A stretch of DNA of 64,000 nucleotides from Cyclina sinensis (lineage: Eukaryota; Mollusca; Bivalvia; Venerida; Veneridae). The translations under genes and the position numbers were made by a program. This document shows positions 35,761 to 61,730 of this stretch, in pieces (the stretch's first letter is position 1; each line of letters starts with the position of its first letter). Where the stretch lies: contig JAAONU010000003.1 in assembly GCA_012932295.1 (NCBI GenBank), forward strand, positions 26,336,361 to 26,400,360, written 5' to 3'. The notes beneath the pieces are model-generated. The model made no database searches. It had not been told where the DNA came from and saw nothing but the letters and a program-made list of their open reading frames with translations.

Positions 35761-38700
35761 CCTGTTGTTTTGACAAGTACTGGCACTAGAATAATGTGGG
35801 AAGCCCAATGGTATTTAAACTTGGTACTTCCAAGTGGAGAAGTATTAAGACCATAAACTGTGGTCAAATATCAAGAACATATGTTTACTGGATACAGAAA
35901 GGCAACAAACATTTAGTCAGTTTAAAAAACTGTAATAATTTATTGCAGCATTTTGCAGTGTTTGACAAAAGTACAGGCTACAATATAAACTATAATGATA
36001 ATTAAATAAACCTTCAGTCTAAACATACTCAATGAATAATATAAAATAATATTCAGCAAAGAAAATACGCAGTTATCAGACACAATATTCAGAATTTTGT
36101 TTTCTGTGTACAAACAATTCTTTCCAACAAAGTATCGTGCAAAAGCCAGGTTTTTTGCCAACAGAAAAGGTTTGCCAGGAAAAAGACATACAATGGTTAC
36201 AAATATATACCAAGAACACATTTAGCAATATAAATATTGTATGGACTGTACAAGAGAGTGAACAGAGTCTTACAAAAGAACACAGATTCAGAAAAATATG
36301 GGCTTGTGCAGACAGATTCAGCACAAGATTTTTTTTTCATGAAGAAGTCTTGAGGTACAAATATAAGTTTCAGTATCAGATCATTTTTACATCAAGCCTC
36401 AATTGTCTAATTCCTTTCTAAAAGTAGTGCAACTGTTTACAATTCACATTAAAAGCTTCAAAAGCACTAGCAATATTTATAATTTTTCACTGACAACAAG
36501 AAAATTAGGGGATGAGCAATTTTTCTTTCACAATAACAATCTGAATCTTAATATCTTAATGTTTTAACACCCTTTAAAAAACAGTGTAATCGTCAGACTC
36601 TCGGTCAGGTATATACTTAAGCATATTTTTTTCTTAAAGGAGTAAAACACCATTGTAAATGACAGCATGTCTATAAAATCTCGACTCGCAGAAATCTATG
36701 TTACTATGTTACTTGGCTATTTAATTGGCTACTAATTGGTTATTTACTGACAAAATAAAAATGTTGCTTGCAACACAAAAATACTACTTTGGATGATTCT
36801 AATCTATTTTCTAGGTAGGTGTAGGTGCAGTAACGAAGAAAATGTAACACTGTTACATAAAATTCTCATCCCTACTCAATACAAGGAACTCGCTAACATG
36901 TTTCAATTTCTAACAAGTCAAAATAGGACTTTTTTTTTATTTATTTATAAAATTATTTCAACATTATATTTGATCCATTCTATCAAATGGCACATTATCA
37001 AAGTAAAAAAAAGAAATTTATTACACAAGGCAAGAAAAACAAATGTTACATTTTGTATTAAGGCAACTTTCTACAATACAAAAACAAACGTATATAAATA
37101 AGTTTCTTACAATATCTATGAATCAACATTAAATAGCAGACCTGAAATGCAACTGGCTTGTTTTTAACACACCCAAAAGTTGATAAGAAAATCTTAGTAA
37201 AACATATGCAAAGAGCACGTGATACAATGATTTTACTGACCAACCCTCAAAATTTATTTTTGACAAGATACAACAAACATGAGGTATTTACTACTAATAT
37301 ACATGGCCGGGGTGGGAGAAAGGGGGAGGAACAAGGGGAGGGGGAAATTGAAATATTTAAAAATCAGTCCATGTACATAATGTAAGTTTATGTAGTGTTA
37401 GGCCTAAAAGGAAGTGAAGAAAGTAACAGAAAACATCATGTTTAAATAAATCTTTTTTATCATCAGGGATGTAATACGTACATAAAAGCTCTATGTAATC
37501 ACTTGCAACCACTTGTAAGCAATTAAGACATGAACATCCAATTTAAAGCATTTTTCTTTCAGTACACATTTTTTTTCTATTTTCCTTTTCTTATAACTTA
37601 TGTTAGTTATGACACTAATGCCCAATGACATTTACATGCTTAATTTTTACCTAAGTTGTAACAGTATCAAACAGCAGGATAACATTCCAAGGTCATACAC
37701 TAGGCAATACGTTAATTTTGTAATATATTTTTAGTTTTAATATTGAAATCCACAATTGTGTACATAAGTTACCCAAAATATGAAAATACATGGTTGAAAT
37801 TCCAGTATATACATGTATCTTCTTTCTCAATTTTTTTGTCTTACATTGAAAAATATACTACCATTTCCAGTAGACTTCTTCATGAGGAACTCACATATCT
37901 GGCTTCACATAGTCCACATTCACAAGTTAATTTCTGTACCATTCACACATTAATGTCAGCAAAATCAATGGAAAGGGATTTAAACAAACTGCTGATTCAT
38001 GGCAACAAAATGGTAAAAATATGCATTTATTGTACAAAATACATCTGAAAACATTATGCTTTGATAAAAATCCGATATCACAGTAACAACACAGTATTTA
38101 CACTAAACCTAAAATTATACACAAAAGTTTTCTACTCTGCTAGAAATTTTTCTACATATCTTATTTTCCCTCAAATTTACATCTATCCTTTCCTGACCAC
38201 AAAAATTCTGTTTCAACAGAACACACATTCTTCTCTTTTTCTTTAAAGATAATGAACGAAATTTTCCATTCAGAGTTTGACAATTCAACTATGTAGGGGA
38301 GGTAACTTTGGTAGACTTATTTCTCTGTTAGGGTCACAATGAAAAAGGAAAAACTCATAAACATTACAGAAAACAAAAGAAAGCACCATTTTCTACTTAT
38401 ACCTGCTGGTAACTTCTATGAAATAAATAAGGTTTAACAAAAAAAGGGAAATAACAAAATTAAAGTACAGCAGAAGAGAAAATAACCTTTTAGACTCACT
38501 GCATATCTATTATTACTGCTATGGTCATGAAAAATATTCTTTGTTGCTTGATCTTTAAATCTGACAGAGGGAAAAGCATTGTATATCATTTAATATTACA
38601 CTTAAACATAAAATACACATATTTTAGGAGGATAAGCGCTATGCAAATGATGAGAGGAAAATACATAAAAATTGTGTGTTTCTTTTAATGTTAATTTGCA

Positions 38701-39404
38701 CACACAGCTGCAAACAGAATGTCAAACACTCATAGTATAGGAATTTTATTGCATTTCTGTTGGAAATGCTAGATATTATATATCAAAAGTAATAAAATTA
38801 ATATATATTTCTTTTTAATGGAGAACCTAATTTTATGCAATCCATATTTTGTTCCTTTTGGCTATTTTACAATAACACTCGGTTGAAAACAATTTGCAAG
38901 TATGAGGGTGTAACTGAAAACATACTGGTACAAGAAAAACCAGTGGTATAAAATTAAGCATTTATACAAGAACAAGCAATGAAATACCCCAGAAATACCT
39001 CTGGTTTGGTTTTAAAAAAAATACTGTAAATTTTGTTCTGTTACATAGAGCTACAGATCATTTTCCTTGTTACAGTCAAACATATATATACATTTGTTCA
39101 AAAATCAAACTGTGGAGAACAGATTTCAAGAGACAAAGATATACTAAAGTTAAAGGGAAATATAGAATATAAAAAATGATACAAGATTTATAATATTTAT
39201 TATCCAGAACAAAATACTTGACAAGTTGTTTGTTGTTTACCATATACATATCTTTGAAAAAGAAATAAGAAATGTTTCAAGATTCATATAAAGCTAATGA
39301 GGAAGAGAAAAAGATGAAAAATAACTTGGTTCAGATTCAAAAATAACTTTGTACATTGCCAATATGTGAAATTAAAAAAACCCTTACCGTTATCCTGTCT
39401 TTAT

Positions 39405-39653
39405 CAGGGGCGGATCCTGGATTTCAGGTTGGGGGGGTTACAAAATGCACGGCCCAATTTTTGTCAGTTTTCTACCTCATTTCAATGGTTGTGGTTATGC
39501 TAGACTATACTGATTTGGCAATATCACATGGGCCTCTGATTATTCAATTCAATGTTGAACAATAAAGTAAACATTATTAAAAGTCATATAAGGGAAGAGG
39601 GGGGGGGGGGGGGGGCACGCCAGGTGCATCACGCACCCCCCACCTCTGCATCT
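39405..39653 (+). mobile_element. G-tract dispersed element, copy 1
   Basis: Starts CAGGGGCGGATCCTGGATTT and ends near CACCTCTGCATCTGTTAG, with a 17-G run (39599-39615). A second copy lies inverted at 60627-60908. The CAGGGGCGGATCC end resembles hAT-type termini, but no clear terminal inversion or target duplication is seen. Confidence 0.65.
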
Positions 39654-39873
39654 GTTAGTGTTTATTTTCAGTTCTCTTCTAATTTGAATTGATAAATTAA
39701 TTCAGATCTTTTTTTTTTTACCAGTGGTTTAGAAATGGCACATTCTACACATAAATAAAAAAATCTAGACAACACATCTATATATCTGACAACTGTGTTC
39801 TACAACCAGTAATAAAAAATGTCTTTCAATTACACTGCTTACGACTGCCAATGTTTGCTGTAAGTTATTTAAG

Positions 39874-40036
39874 AAATAATAAATATGTTCCTATTTTTTA
39901 TGAGTGAATAAAATATAGGCAGGAGTTCAGATGCGTAGGAATTAGAGTGCGTAGCACGAGTGATTTAATTCCACTGCATCGGAACGACTGCCTATATTTC
40001 ATTCACTCATAAAAAATAGGAACAGATTTATTATTT
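39874..40036. mobile_element. Foldback MITE, arms about 70 bp
   Basis: The left arm starting AAATAATAAATATGTTCC and the right arm ending GGAACAGATTTATTATTT are inverted copies with few mismatches over about 70 bp (shared parts TTTTTTATGAGTGAAT, AAATATAGGCAG, GGAATTA), leaving a loop of about 20 nt. No coding content. Confidence 0.85.
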
Positions 40037-40918
40037 AGATTCTAACCACGAAAATATCTAGAACTATTTTTGCAAGCATTTATGTAAAGTGTGCAATTTG
40101 TCAGTAGGCGGGGTAAGCTGTTACAATTTACACCCTAGTGTAGAGAGGATGTACATACCGAAATTTATTGATACTGATATTTATTCATAAAATCTGCAAT
40201 TAATTTAAACAAAAGACAAACGTAGATAATCTTCTTAAAACAACACAAAAAATTTCCATGAATAACAATAACAGTAAACTTTATTGTCAGTTTCTGCAGT
40301 GTAAATAGGTTTGCAGACGAACCGGAAGTTTGTCTACTACTACAACATTTACTACGATCGTTTCGTTTTGTTTATGTCACATGATATGATTTCATTCATA
40401 AACCGGAAATTGGAACTATTTCCGATAGCATTTGCATTGCAACATTTTCCCATGGTGAAAAAATTAGTTCGTACTTATTTAGTACGAGTGCCTAATATTT
40501 GTTTACCTGAAAAGGGATTTATTTTTTGTACTAGTCACATTTAAGAAATGAAATTATACTAAGTTTACGGCAAAAAGAGAAAATACGATCAAACTATGTG
40601 TAGTGTGGAATAGGTGGGCGCACAATGTAACAGCCATATTTTATCGTAGAATAAAAAACACTGGTTTTCCTATATGTTTATGTAGTAAATATTTCAGATT
40701 GTGTTAGAATTCTATATAAATGTGATACAGCTGGAGACATTCTGTACCTCTTACTCTCTGAGTTTTAATTCAAGACATAATATTACTAGTTCAGTGTAAG
40801 GCAGCTATTTTCTCTGTATTTTGTAAGTATATATATATATATAGCTTAGATCATACTCTCAACATCCTGTATCATTTCACACGAACAACATTTCCAATTT
40901 TTTAAATAATTTACTTTT

Positions 40919-40924
40919 TTTATT
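40919..40924 (-). terminator. Candidate proximal poly(A) signal of ARHGAP39
   Basis: AATAAA on the minus strand about 420 nt after the stop, followed by an A/T stretch and a GT-rich segment (TGTTGTTCGTGTG). Plausible but unproven. Confidence 0.4.
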
Positions 40925-41346
40925 AAACATCTAATAATAATTCTTTAATATTTTTTCAGGAAACATTTACTTTAATTCCAACAGCACCACAGAGGCTCTT
41001 TTTTGAGTCAGTTGTACACTTTTTACATATAGTAACAAAAACTAAAAATATTTAAATAAACAACAACAACAAAGTAACATAACACAAAAATGGTACTCCA
41101 AGTAATATCAATGTCTTCTGCTATACAATATATATAATTATACTAATTATTTGAGAAAAAAAAAAAACATACGGTGGTCAGTGCTTATAATTTTTTCTTG
41201 TCTCGAAACATTTATAAAAATTCATTTATAAAAGTACACTGTCTTATAAATAGACACTGTACAATAGCTTACACACACTCTTAACTAAATATCACAAAAA
41301 CTTGGTTGGTAAAATACAAAATGAAATCCTTAATTTTCTATAAAAA

Positions 41347-52649
<11,303 letters not shown>

Positions 52650-54859
52650 CTTGACTGAAGAATCATGGGAAATGACTGTCTGCTTCCAGTTTTAAATATC
52701 TTGTCAAACATTTATGAGTAAGTCTTCATTGTAAAACTTTACTGTCTGTTTAAATTCCAACAAGCAAGAAACTGAAGTTTAACTGCTCAGATTATCAACT
52801 TTGTTTACTTAAGATACAATTAAATTCCACTGATGCCCACAGCAAATGTTAATTATCAAACCATGTTCTGTAAGTATTTCAGAATCTTCAAGCACTGATC
52901 TTGTATCATAAAACACCTACATGTTTTCCAATTACAGAACCTACATTTCTTCTAGACACAACAGGTTGCTGGTTTATACATGTCCATACATCAAAGCCGT
53001 TTGTTTCTTTTCTTTAATCCCAAAAAATTAAGGATCCATTAACACCATCCCGCCATCATTCAAGAACCAACAGAATTAGTTTCAAAAATAGCCTGCAGGT
53101 TAATATTCTGAATTAATTCCAACAATATTTCCTATATTTTGCGTTTTATATTTATTTTTTTCCCCATCTAATTATACTCCTCAGCAGCTTTTTTTTCCAC
53201 CTCCTACATGAGATATTATGCTGTAGATTGACATATAACAGACAGTGAATGTTCCCGAACTATGTATACAGTACTAAGAAATGCTTATTATGTCTTTGGA
53301 AAATTTTGCAAGGTGAAATATTTGGCATAGGTAAATAAATCCAGCACCACTTGTTACATTATCATTCCAATCTAGTTGATTTTCATCGAAAACAGTTTTC
53401 ACCTCCTAGTTGCTAAATCCGTCTGTAAAATTCTCAAAAGTGCGAATACTTCACAAAACAATACTGTTAACTTCCTACTTGACAAGAAAACATTGTACAA
53501 TATAGATCCATACATGTATTTAGTACTTGTAAATGTAACAAGAATGACACTAAGTCAGTCATATACTGAAGACTGTTGGCCTTATTAACAGCAGTTTTCT
53601 ACTCCGCAAAACGGAACACTTGATTAACCACTGTTGTTTGGTAAAGTGCAAAATGTAAGCAGATATTGTCTATTTCACACCCTGACTTCATTAGCAAACA
53701 ATTTAGAATTGATTTCCTGTTTCGACTTAGTCGTTGTTAACATAGTATTCTTAAGGACATAAAAACATGTTGAAGGTTCAGTACTTCAGTAATGAAGTGT
53801 TAAACTTTATGTGTTTCAATTTAAAATCCTTTATAATGTAATGAATTGCTGACTTGCATTTTCAATTCATGTAATTTTGTTTGTCTTTTGTTCTGATCAA
53901 TTCTTCAAAGCCGAGTTTCAATGTTAACAACACGCATTGATGTAATCTGTCAATATTTTGTTACTTGTATTAAAAATACATTAAATAAATCTGAAATATT
54001 GAACAGTATCATTCCAGCACAATAAGTAAACAATTTTCATTTTGAACAAACTCTTGCAGCTGACATAACATGAATTGTATTGAACATATTGTGCACATAT
54101 TTTCGAAATTCAGACCTGAAGAGCTCAAGTTGTGTATACAGAGAAACCCTATCAAAATTGATTCAAATCATTCCATTAACGCAGTAAAAACTGCTTTCAT
54201 CAATTGAATCACATTTGTAATATATATCTAATTTTAGGCCTGTTCCCTTTTTTCTCACTGATGAAATATTTTAATTTTTGAAAACAAAAAAAAATCCAAA
54301 AACAACAGCTTTTCCTAAGTGCAACAATATTTTCCGGCATGTACACTGCAACATGTCCTATCTAAAGCTCAATGCACAATACCAATGTACAGCAAGGTGT
54401 TATCATTCCTTAATTACTGGCAACACTTAATTACATAATCATTTATGTAATGGTAACTATTACATATTGACCAATGCTGGAGGCAGCTGTTAGTTCTTGT
54501 AAAGTTTATGCATGGTATCAGTTACTTTGTTTTCAGCATGATATGAGACCTTGTGCCAAATTCAGACCGAAACTATTCAATATTTTCAATCAAAGTGCCT
54601 TTGAAACTATTTTTGGCTCACTCGCTAAAGGCAGACACAATTAGTTTTTACTGATATATATCAGTTAATAAATTACTGTTATTGAATTCAAACTTATTTC
54701 TGACTGCCGACTGTTAAAAAATCATAATTATTTTTAATATGACTTAAAAGTCAGTTTGTTTAAATGTTTCTGTTATTCTTTTAACAATTTTACAGACATG
54801 CATGCTAGTTCTTTACCAACTAGTTTACCTGGTAAATTACAGTGCCAGACCCCTGTCTA

Positions 54860-54935
54860 CCCTAATAAACTGCCCTAAGGTCTAAACTGTTGGTGGTTGG
54901 GCTTGAACCCAACACTCCTACTATATGAGAAAATT
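54860..54935 (-). repeat. tRNA-derived SINE-like trace
   Basis: On the minus strand GTTGGGTTCAAGCCCAACC includes a good B box. The A-box side is worn. Probably a SINE head. Confidence 0.45.
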
Positions 54936-57900
54936 AGTGGTATTCAAGTTACCTTCATTTACCAGTACATTACTACTATTCTACAGAGTTTGAAGAAAAA
55001 GTCTAATGGTATGAACATTATTTTCTGCAATAAAATAGGTTAGTTGACAAAAATTACGTAATTTTGCAGGTCTGTCTTTCTGAACACATAGGCAGCTGGC
55101 AAAAGCAAGTGACTGGCAAAGGCAAGTGACTGTTTTAAACAGATAACCATGCATTTCAATTCAAATCCTTGGCACTTTGCATGACAACATACATCTGGCA
55201 CCAATAGAATATTTTCTATTATTCCACAGAGTATTTCTGCCATAGATACCCCAAACATTTCAGACTCCTATTTGTGCGGTAACCTTTGACTGTTGGTGCA
55301 AATTCCCCCCAACATTTACATAATTACTGTATAATAACATTATTGTACTTGTGCTGAATGTTATCATTAAGCAAACCATTATCTTATCATCATAATGCAT
55401 CTTGCACACTTAACATAACATACAAGCTACTGTAAAACAACCAAAATTCCCCAGGACTTTATTTTTGTGAACTGCAAACTGCTGTATCCTCATCATTATC
55501 AGAGATTTCTTGTTTTTGTTAGATTCTGAACTTCTAACTTTCCTTCCTTTTAAAATTACAGCTGTCATTTCTGAATGTTTATGAAACTTAAACCAGACTA
55601 TTTTGTTATGAAACTCTCACCTATCATTTCTCATAAAACTTTCTTCCTACAAATTCAAAATTGTTATACAACTTTCTCATAATACTTTCTATTTATTTCA
55701 TTTTGTAAAATCAGAGGTGAGTGCAAAAAAAAAGTTTAAGTGTTAGAAAATAAAGATAGCACTTTTTCACACTTCATCTCTTGAAAAGAGCTTACTTTAA
55801 ACAAGAACGTGTTTTGTTTCGTTTTTTCATTAAAGTTTCTTTAGCCTTGGATTTTCATAAAGCATATTTTTTACTACAGTGTTTATCATCTGAATCATAC
55901 ATATCTTATTTCTACCAAGATAATTTCTCAGGAAACTTTTGACTTCATTCAATTTCGAAATTTCATGACACTTATTACCAAATAAGTTTTCATGACAGGC
56001 ACTTTTTACAGACAAATTTTCATGACAAGTACTCCATCTAGGAAAAAAAGGCTCAAAATATCATGAATGGAATGCTAATAAAGATGGTATTATTATTCAT
56101 TTAAGTGAAAGTACATACTGACAGTTGCATGAAAGCAAAAACACTCTATCTATGTCTTTACTTGATAAAATTTAAAACCTTTCTTCTTTCACCCGTCAAT
56201 GTTAAACCAGAGATAACTGTAATTCACAGCAGCTGTCATGTTAAAGTGCAGAAATACTAATGGATAAAACCTCATAAACTAATTTAAGATAAATAAACGC
56301 CCAAATTTCAACAGGGAACAAATATCCTTCTGTTGTTATGTATCACTGCTTGATAAAACAGGTTTATTATTAATATGAAGTACAAAAACATCTTATGTTT
56401 TTCCCCAACTAAAAATAAATCAAATGCACAAAAACTAAAGCTTGCCGTTCTATGAAATATTTGCATGATTAAATTTTCCCTGAACAACCCTGATAAAGAA
56501 TATAAAATTGATGGATATCATGTAATTCAATTTAGAGGAAGAAATACATTTTCATCATGACCTTGACCTTCAGAATGATAAGCAGAAACAACAAGATATC
56601 CATGAAATAGTTTTAGAACAAAAACTATACATTATTCATGAGGTTATTTGTTGGTAAGAAATAACATTTTCTGGAAATTTCAAGATATCTTGTTAAACTG
56701 TCTCAGTTTCTGTGACCTTGACCTCTTCCAATGCTTCATACAAACAATGACCAAGCCAGAAAAAACTACAACAGAATAAGTATAAAGTATGTTTAAAGGG
56801 CTACTTATCAAACTATTGAATTTATTAAGTATATCTAAACATGTTTTTTTTTTTCGAGAGAGAAACATTTTGTAGTATTTTCCAGTTTTCCTTCCTGTTG
56901 CAAGCCCATCAGGTGAGATGAAGCAACATCCAGTAACATAAACACATCAAGCTCACAGTACATAATCATATACATCTGTGAAACTCATCAGCCTGTGATC
57001 CAAGTGAATCTCAAGGTAACAAGTAATGTATCTTCACAATTACAAATACTGCTCACCTACAAAATGTATCTTTTCTGTATAGCACTGGGGCTTGTTTTTT
57101 CTCAGTACACAAGAACTTAACCACAGGTACAGCATATATGGACACTGTAAACGGAACTGTTTGTTTTATGCTGTTTACGACCCTCGGTAGTGATTCTAAC
57201 ATCTTGTTTTCAAACTAGGTGTTACAGAAAACAACATTTTAATGACAGAACTCAAATTCTACATGTCCAGAGATTACCCACTAAAACCAAGAATTAGTAA
57301 TTTAAAGAGTATTAAACTGAAAGTATATGTAATCTTAAACAGTAAACAAATTTAATGTTGATAAGACATTAATTCTTGCAAAAATAATTTCCTATTCCAT
57401 GTTTTGAAAAAATATTTTGTCTGTTTGAAGAGGACTTGATTCTCATTATAACCTGGCTTGAATTACATTAAATCATTTAGATTTTTTGGCAAATGGGCAA
57501 AACAAACAATATAGCGTATGTTACAGAATTACTGAAACATGTATGAAGGGAGGTAATCCAGTTAATTAAGAGATATGAGAACTCCTCGGATTATATCCCC
57601 TAGGCAAAAAGAAAAAGGAACCTCCAGTGTGTGTGGTATTTCATACAGATTAATCAGATTTTCTAACAGCCTAAACATCGTAGGATCATACAAGCATCTA
57701 AATTTTTACAGAACAAAATATTTTGAAATAACTAAACATGGCCTTTTTTTATTTCATAAATATTTTAAATTCAATAAGCTGCCAGTAATCTTATCATGAA
57801 AGCACACCAGACTTGTAAACAACACTGCAGTCAAGATTGGTCTTTTTGATAAAACTAATAAATAGACATTTGTGCCTCTTTCAGGTAGAAACTGCTGTAA

Positions 57901-58525
57901 GTGTTGTACCTATCTATTGCATGTGTTAGTGTATGTGAGCTAAAACACCCATGTGAAATGTATGGCTTGAACTTTTACAGAATAAAATTAGAATTAATCT
58001 AAAAACATTTTTCATTATGATAAGTACTTCTTCCTAGAAACAAAAGAAGTTTATGAAAATATTTATCAGGTTCATTGCCGATTTTGATTAGAATGCATGG
58101 TGTTTTGATTGTAAAGCATATACTGGTAGGTATGTAAAAAAAGTTCATTAAACAAAAAGCCATCTTTCCAAGGAAAAGCTGAAACAAGGCACATCTAATA
58201 AAAGGAGGTATCTATTTACAAGCAGTTCTGTAAAAAGATGGCAAAAATGGCTTGTAGATACCAAATACAGATTTTTATCTACCTTAGATGATGAAGGGCA
58301 TAACACCCAATCCAGAAGTCACATGAGTGAGAATCTCTTTTGACTGTTCACATTCAACACTTTTGACACAGGCTGTGGTTTGAATCCTGGGGAAAGCTGC
58401 GAGTCCTCAAGCATGGTTCATACAAATTACAAGAATTAATTGTTTCCAAACTTAACTGATGTAATTAGTAAGCTGAAACTAAACATATATCTTTTTCTTA
58501 TTGTTTTTTTTATTAATTTCACTGC

Positions 58526-58571
58526 ATGCGAGCTAGAGTTCAGTGTCTGGCTGAGCTTGATCCAGTGGAAG
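58526..58571 (+). CDS. Possible short first exon (weak)
   Basis: ATG at 58526 opens MRARVQCLAELDPVE and runs into a strong donor GAAG|GTAAGT (phase 1). Composition looks coding. No following exon was found in the window, so this may be chance. Confidence 0.2.
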
Positions 58572-60029
58572 GTAAGTACTGTACAGTGTGATACTGCATT
58601 TTACACATAAACTCCTTTCTGAAAATGTTACTAGGACCTATCACATGTGAAGAAAACCTTATCCCCCTAAAACCTTAGGAAGTTTCTTATCAAAGTATAG
58701 TAAACTATCAAGTATACTGTCTACTAGACTGGTTTCAGACCCAGCAATTAATGCTATTCCTTAGTAATGTTAGTTAAATGACTATTAAGTCCCTTTCTAA
58801 CTACAGATTTATCTTTTCTTGGCTGGATTGCCAGCAGAGGAAAAAATGTTGCTATTAGAGAGGTAAAACAATTAAATATATCAATGCAAAATACATACAA
58901 AGGAAAAAGGATCATATAGCCTGCAGCCAGGCTCACTCTCTACTTAAATATTCTTAATACATTTCCTAATGAAATATGTATAAAGCATTTCCTAGCAAAG
59001 TAAAGAAATTTTTCTTTTACATGTTAAATTATGAAATTAACAATTTATCTAAACTTAACTTTTACCACAGCAGAAATGTTCTGTTTTTTCCTGGAGGATA
59101 AAAAAACAACAAAAAACTATCTAATTCATCCATAAAAACTTTGTCATAAACATCGAACACCCTCCAAGATTTATAAATCCATGTTCAGCCTCTAACTTAA
59201 ACCCTACGCCTCTAAACAAATGCAGAACACTTGTATAGCATAAACTAATTTGGATCCTTAATCAATATTAATTCTTAATAATTACAAAGATACCTTTGAT
59301 GAGTATAAAAAATGTGGGAATGATTTTCTGAAGAATTTGGCAACAGCAGATGGGTTGTTAATTTCAGTTGTGGAGGTTCCATATAAAAATGTGTTTCATA
59401 TCCTTTAATTACCTCCCTTTATTATCCTCAAAGGATAAGAACATGATAACAATGTTGGCTTTAATTAGTGGTGCATAAGCCAGTCATATATAAGATATAG
59501 TTCATGTGAATGACAGATTCAAACAGTTCAACATTTTTCCAATAGATCTTTCATTCCCTCCCTTGATTTATTGTTACCTCCCTTTATTACCTTTCAAGAA
59601 AGGAAAAATAATTATTGTTATGTCAGAATAAATCAACACTGCAATGCAAAAGAAAGACAGACTTGAAAAAAAATTCTTTATCCGACTGAATTTTCTCTAA
59701 AATACCTTCTAACAAGCAGAGATTATTGCTGAAAACAAGCAAATTCACTGAATAGATATCCCCTGCCAAATGATACAAATCACTGGAAAGGAGATGTTAA
59801 GTTTACACAGACCTTTGATCTTGGAATTTGAGTGACAAATCAATTTGGTATCTTTATCTACAGTATAATGAATCAATACCTATAAAAATTTAGCTGTGCC
59901 AAGCAGAAATAGCTCTTACAGTAGATGACGTCGTTTGAGAGAAATGATGTCAAAACTGTTGAACATTTTCAAAAAGCAGCCTAACAACAGCAGTGTTTGG
60001 TCTAGACATGTGAGGAGTAAAGTTCCTAT

Positions 60030-60640
60030 TCACAGCATGACTCCTTAGTGACAACTATGCACCTATAAAGTTTAATTTTGATACCTCAAATACTTTTGAG
60101 TTATGGTCCAAACAAAAATTAGGTATTAAAAATAACAAAGGGGAATAACTTTAAAGTCATAAAGTGAGAAGTTACAGTTTCTATGCATTGCATTTTTACT
60201 CAATGGGATATATATGACATAAAAAGTTTTAGGTGTATAACTTAAATAGTTTTTGAGTTATGTACCAAATAAAGGTGATAATCGGACAGAAGGATATACA
60301 AACAGCTGCAGGACAAATCCAAATCTATATTCCTCTTCTCCTCAGTGACATCTATGCACCTATGAAGTTTCATGTTGATACCTTAAATACTTTTTGAGTT
60401 ATGTCCCAAACAAAATTTAAGTACAAAACTAACAAAGGGCAATAACTTGAAAGTTATTAAGAGAAGAGTTACAGTTTATACAAAATGCATGACTCCTTAA
60501 TGACATATATGCAATATGCACCTATGAGCTGTGGTCCAAACAAAAATTACATATAAAAAAAAAATACAAAGGGGGATAACTCCAAAATTATAAAGTGAAG
60601 ATATACAGTATCTATGCACTGCACTAACCGATGCAGAGGG
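60030..60640. repeat. Tandem/dispersed repeat, period about 148 bp
   Basis: The phrase CTATGCACCTAT(A/G)AAGTTT recurs 297 bp apart (60056 and 60353 area) with a diverged unit between, and GAGTTATG(G/T)(T/A)CC and CAAAGGG(G/C)(G/A)AATAACT recur at matching spacing. Confidence 0.7.
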
Positions 60641-60908
60641 GAGCGCACCCCGCGTGCACCCCCCCCCCCCCCCCCCCCCTAAAATTCCCGGACCATAGGT
60701 GTTATTGTAGGTCTATTTTGAATATGTCTTTAAATAATGTATACTTTATTGTTCAACATTGAATGAATAATCAGAGGCCCATGTAATACTGCCGAATCAG
60801 TATACCCTAGCATAACAACAACCGTTGAAATGAGGTAGAAAACGGACACAAGTTGAGCCAAACATTTTGTGCCCCCCCCCACAACCTGAAATCCTGGATC
60901 TGCCCCTG
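60627..60908 (-). mobile_element. G-tract dispersed element, copy 2 (inverted)
   Basis: Reverse-oriented relative of 39405-39653. On the minus strand it starts CAGGGGCAGATCCAGGATTT and shares CCTCTGATTATTCATTCAAT-type internal sequence and a long G run (C run 60659-60679 on +). It ends near CCTCTGCATCGGTTAG. Confidence 0.7.
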
Positions 60909-61730
60909 CACTGCACTTCAACGCAATTAGATCTAATAGTTTAACAGTCATGGTCCAAACAAGAAATGTGATGGACAGAGGGACAGCCAGAGGGCCAGAC
61001 ACACAGATGGAAGGATAAAAAATGATATGACATCTTGTGCCAATTTATTTAAAATCCCTTCATGCATAACAACAGACTACACTCCTGAAGTCTATCCAAA
61101 AGGACAGACTTCTTGACTTAACCCAAACGACAAACTAGACTCCTGGAGTCAATCCAAAAGGGCTAACAGGCTCATTGATTCAACCTAAACAAGACTTCTT
61201 GACTCAACAAAGCTATACTTGATTTCTTGACTCAATCTAAACTAATAGTCACAAGTCAGGTGACCTCAACCTGTGTCCTCAAAAGTTACACTCCACACAT
61301 TATATTAAACAAGACAATTAACTCAAGAAAGAGATTAGTCTGCAAACCTTGACTCAACCTGATTATAAAAGATAGACTATACACTCTGACTCAAGCACAA
61401 AAAATAGACTAGATTCCATGACTCAACCTAAATGATACTGACTCGTTGTTACCAAAGGTACAGACTAGACTCAGTGATTCATTAACTTAAAAGATACATG
61501 TACCAAAACTGAAACGATTAACCAAGAATTAAACTTAAGCTGAGAAACCTCAAACTTCACACACATACTCCTACGCCAGTTCGCATTCTGCAAGCTACTC
61601 GATCAACAGGAAATATACATTTTATCATAACAGGACAGGTTTATTGTTAATGAGTCTTGTGGCATTTTAGAATTCCTTTTTTTCTGCTGAAAACTGTAAA
61701 ATTTTCATTACTCAGCTCTAAAAAACTCAC

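Larger units (their letters stand above)
34346..40918. other. Region between the two convergent genes
   Basis: No exon is supported. A + strand AATAAA at 34766-34771 is a possible poly(A) signal for the beta-lactamase-like gene. A minus-strand AATAAA (35944-35939) could be a distal site for ARHGAP39. Contains a bivalve-type repeat (35410-35760), the G-tract element (39405-39653) and the foldback element (39874-40036). 35,950-39,350 is AT-rich and featureless and may be ARHGAP39 3'UTR. Confidence 0.35.
52655..61730 (-). other. Region upstream of the transmembrane exon
   Basis: Mostly AT-rich, with a minus-strand tRNA-like trace (54860-54935), a B-box-like trace (58365-58385) and a tandem repeat (60030-60640). 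No WW-domain exon is visible on the minus strand. A short + strand exon-like sequence lies at 58526-58571. Confidence 0.35.

Noticed and set aside
35940..36421. Overlapping 70-100 residue ORFs on both strands
   Set aside because: AT-rich sequence with no family resemblance or splice signals; it probably lies in the ARHGAP39 3'UTR or intergenic DNA.
55040..55258. 72-residue minus-strand ORF
   Set aside because: No homology recognised and no fitting splice sites; it contains a local duplication (GGCAAAAGCAAGTGACT) that points to non-coding sequence.
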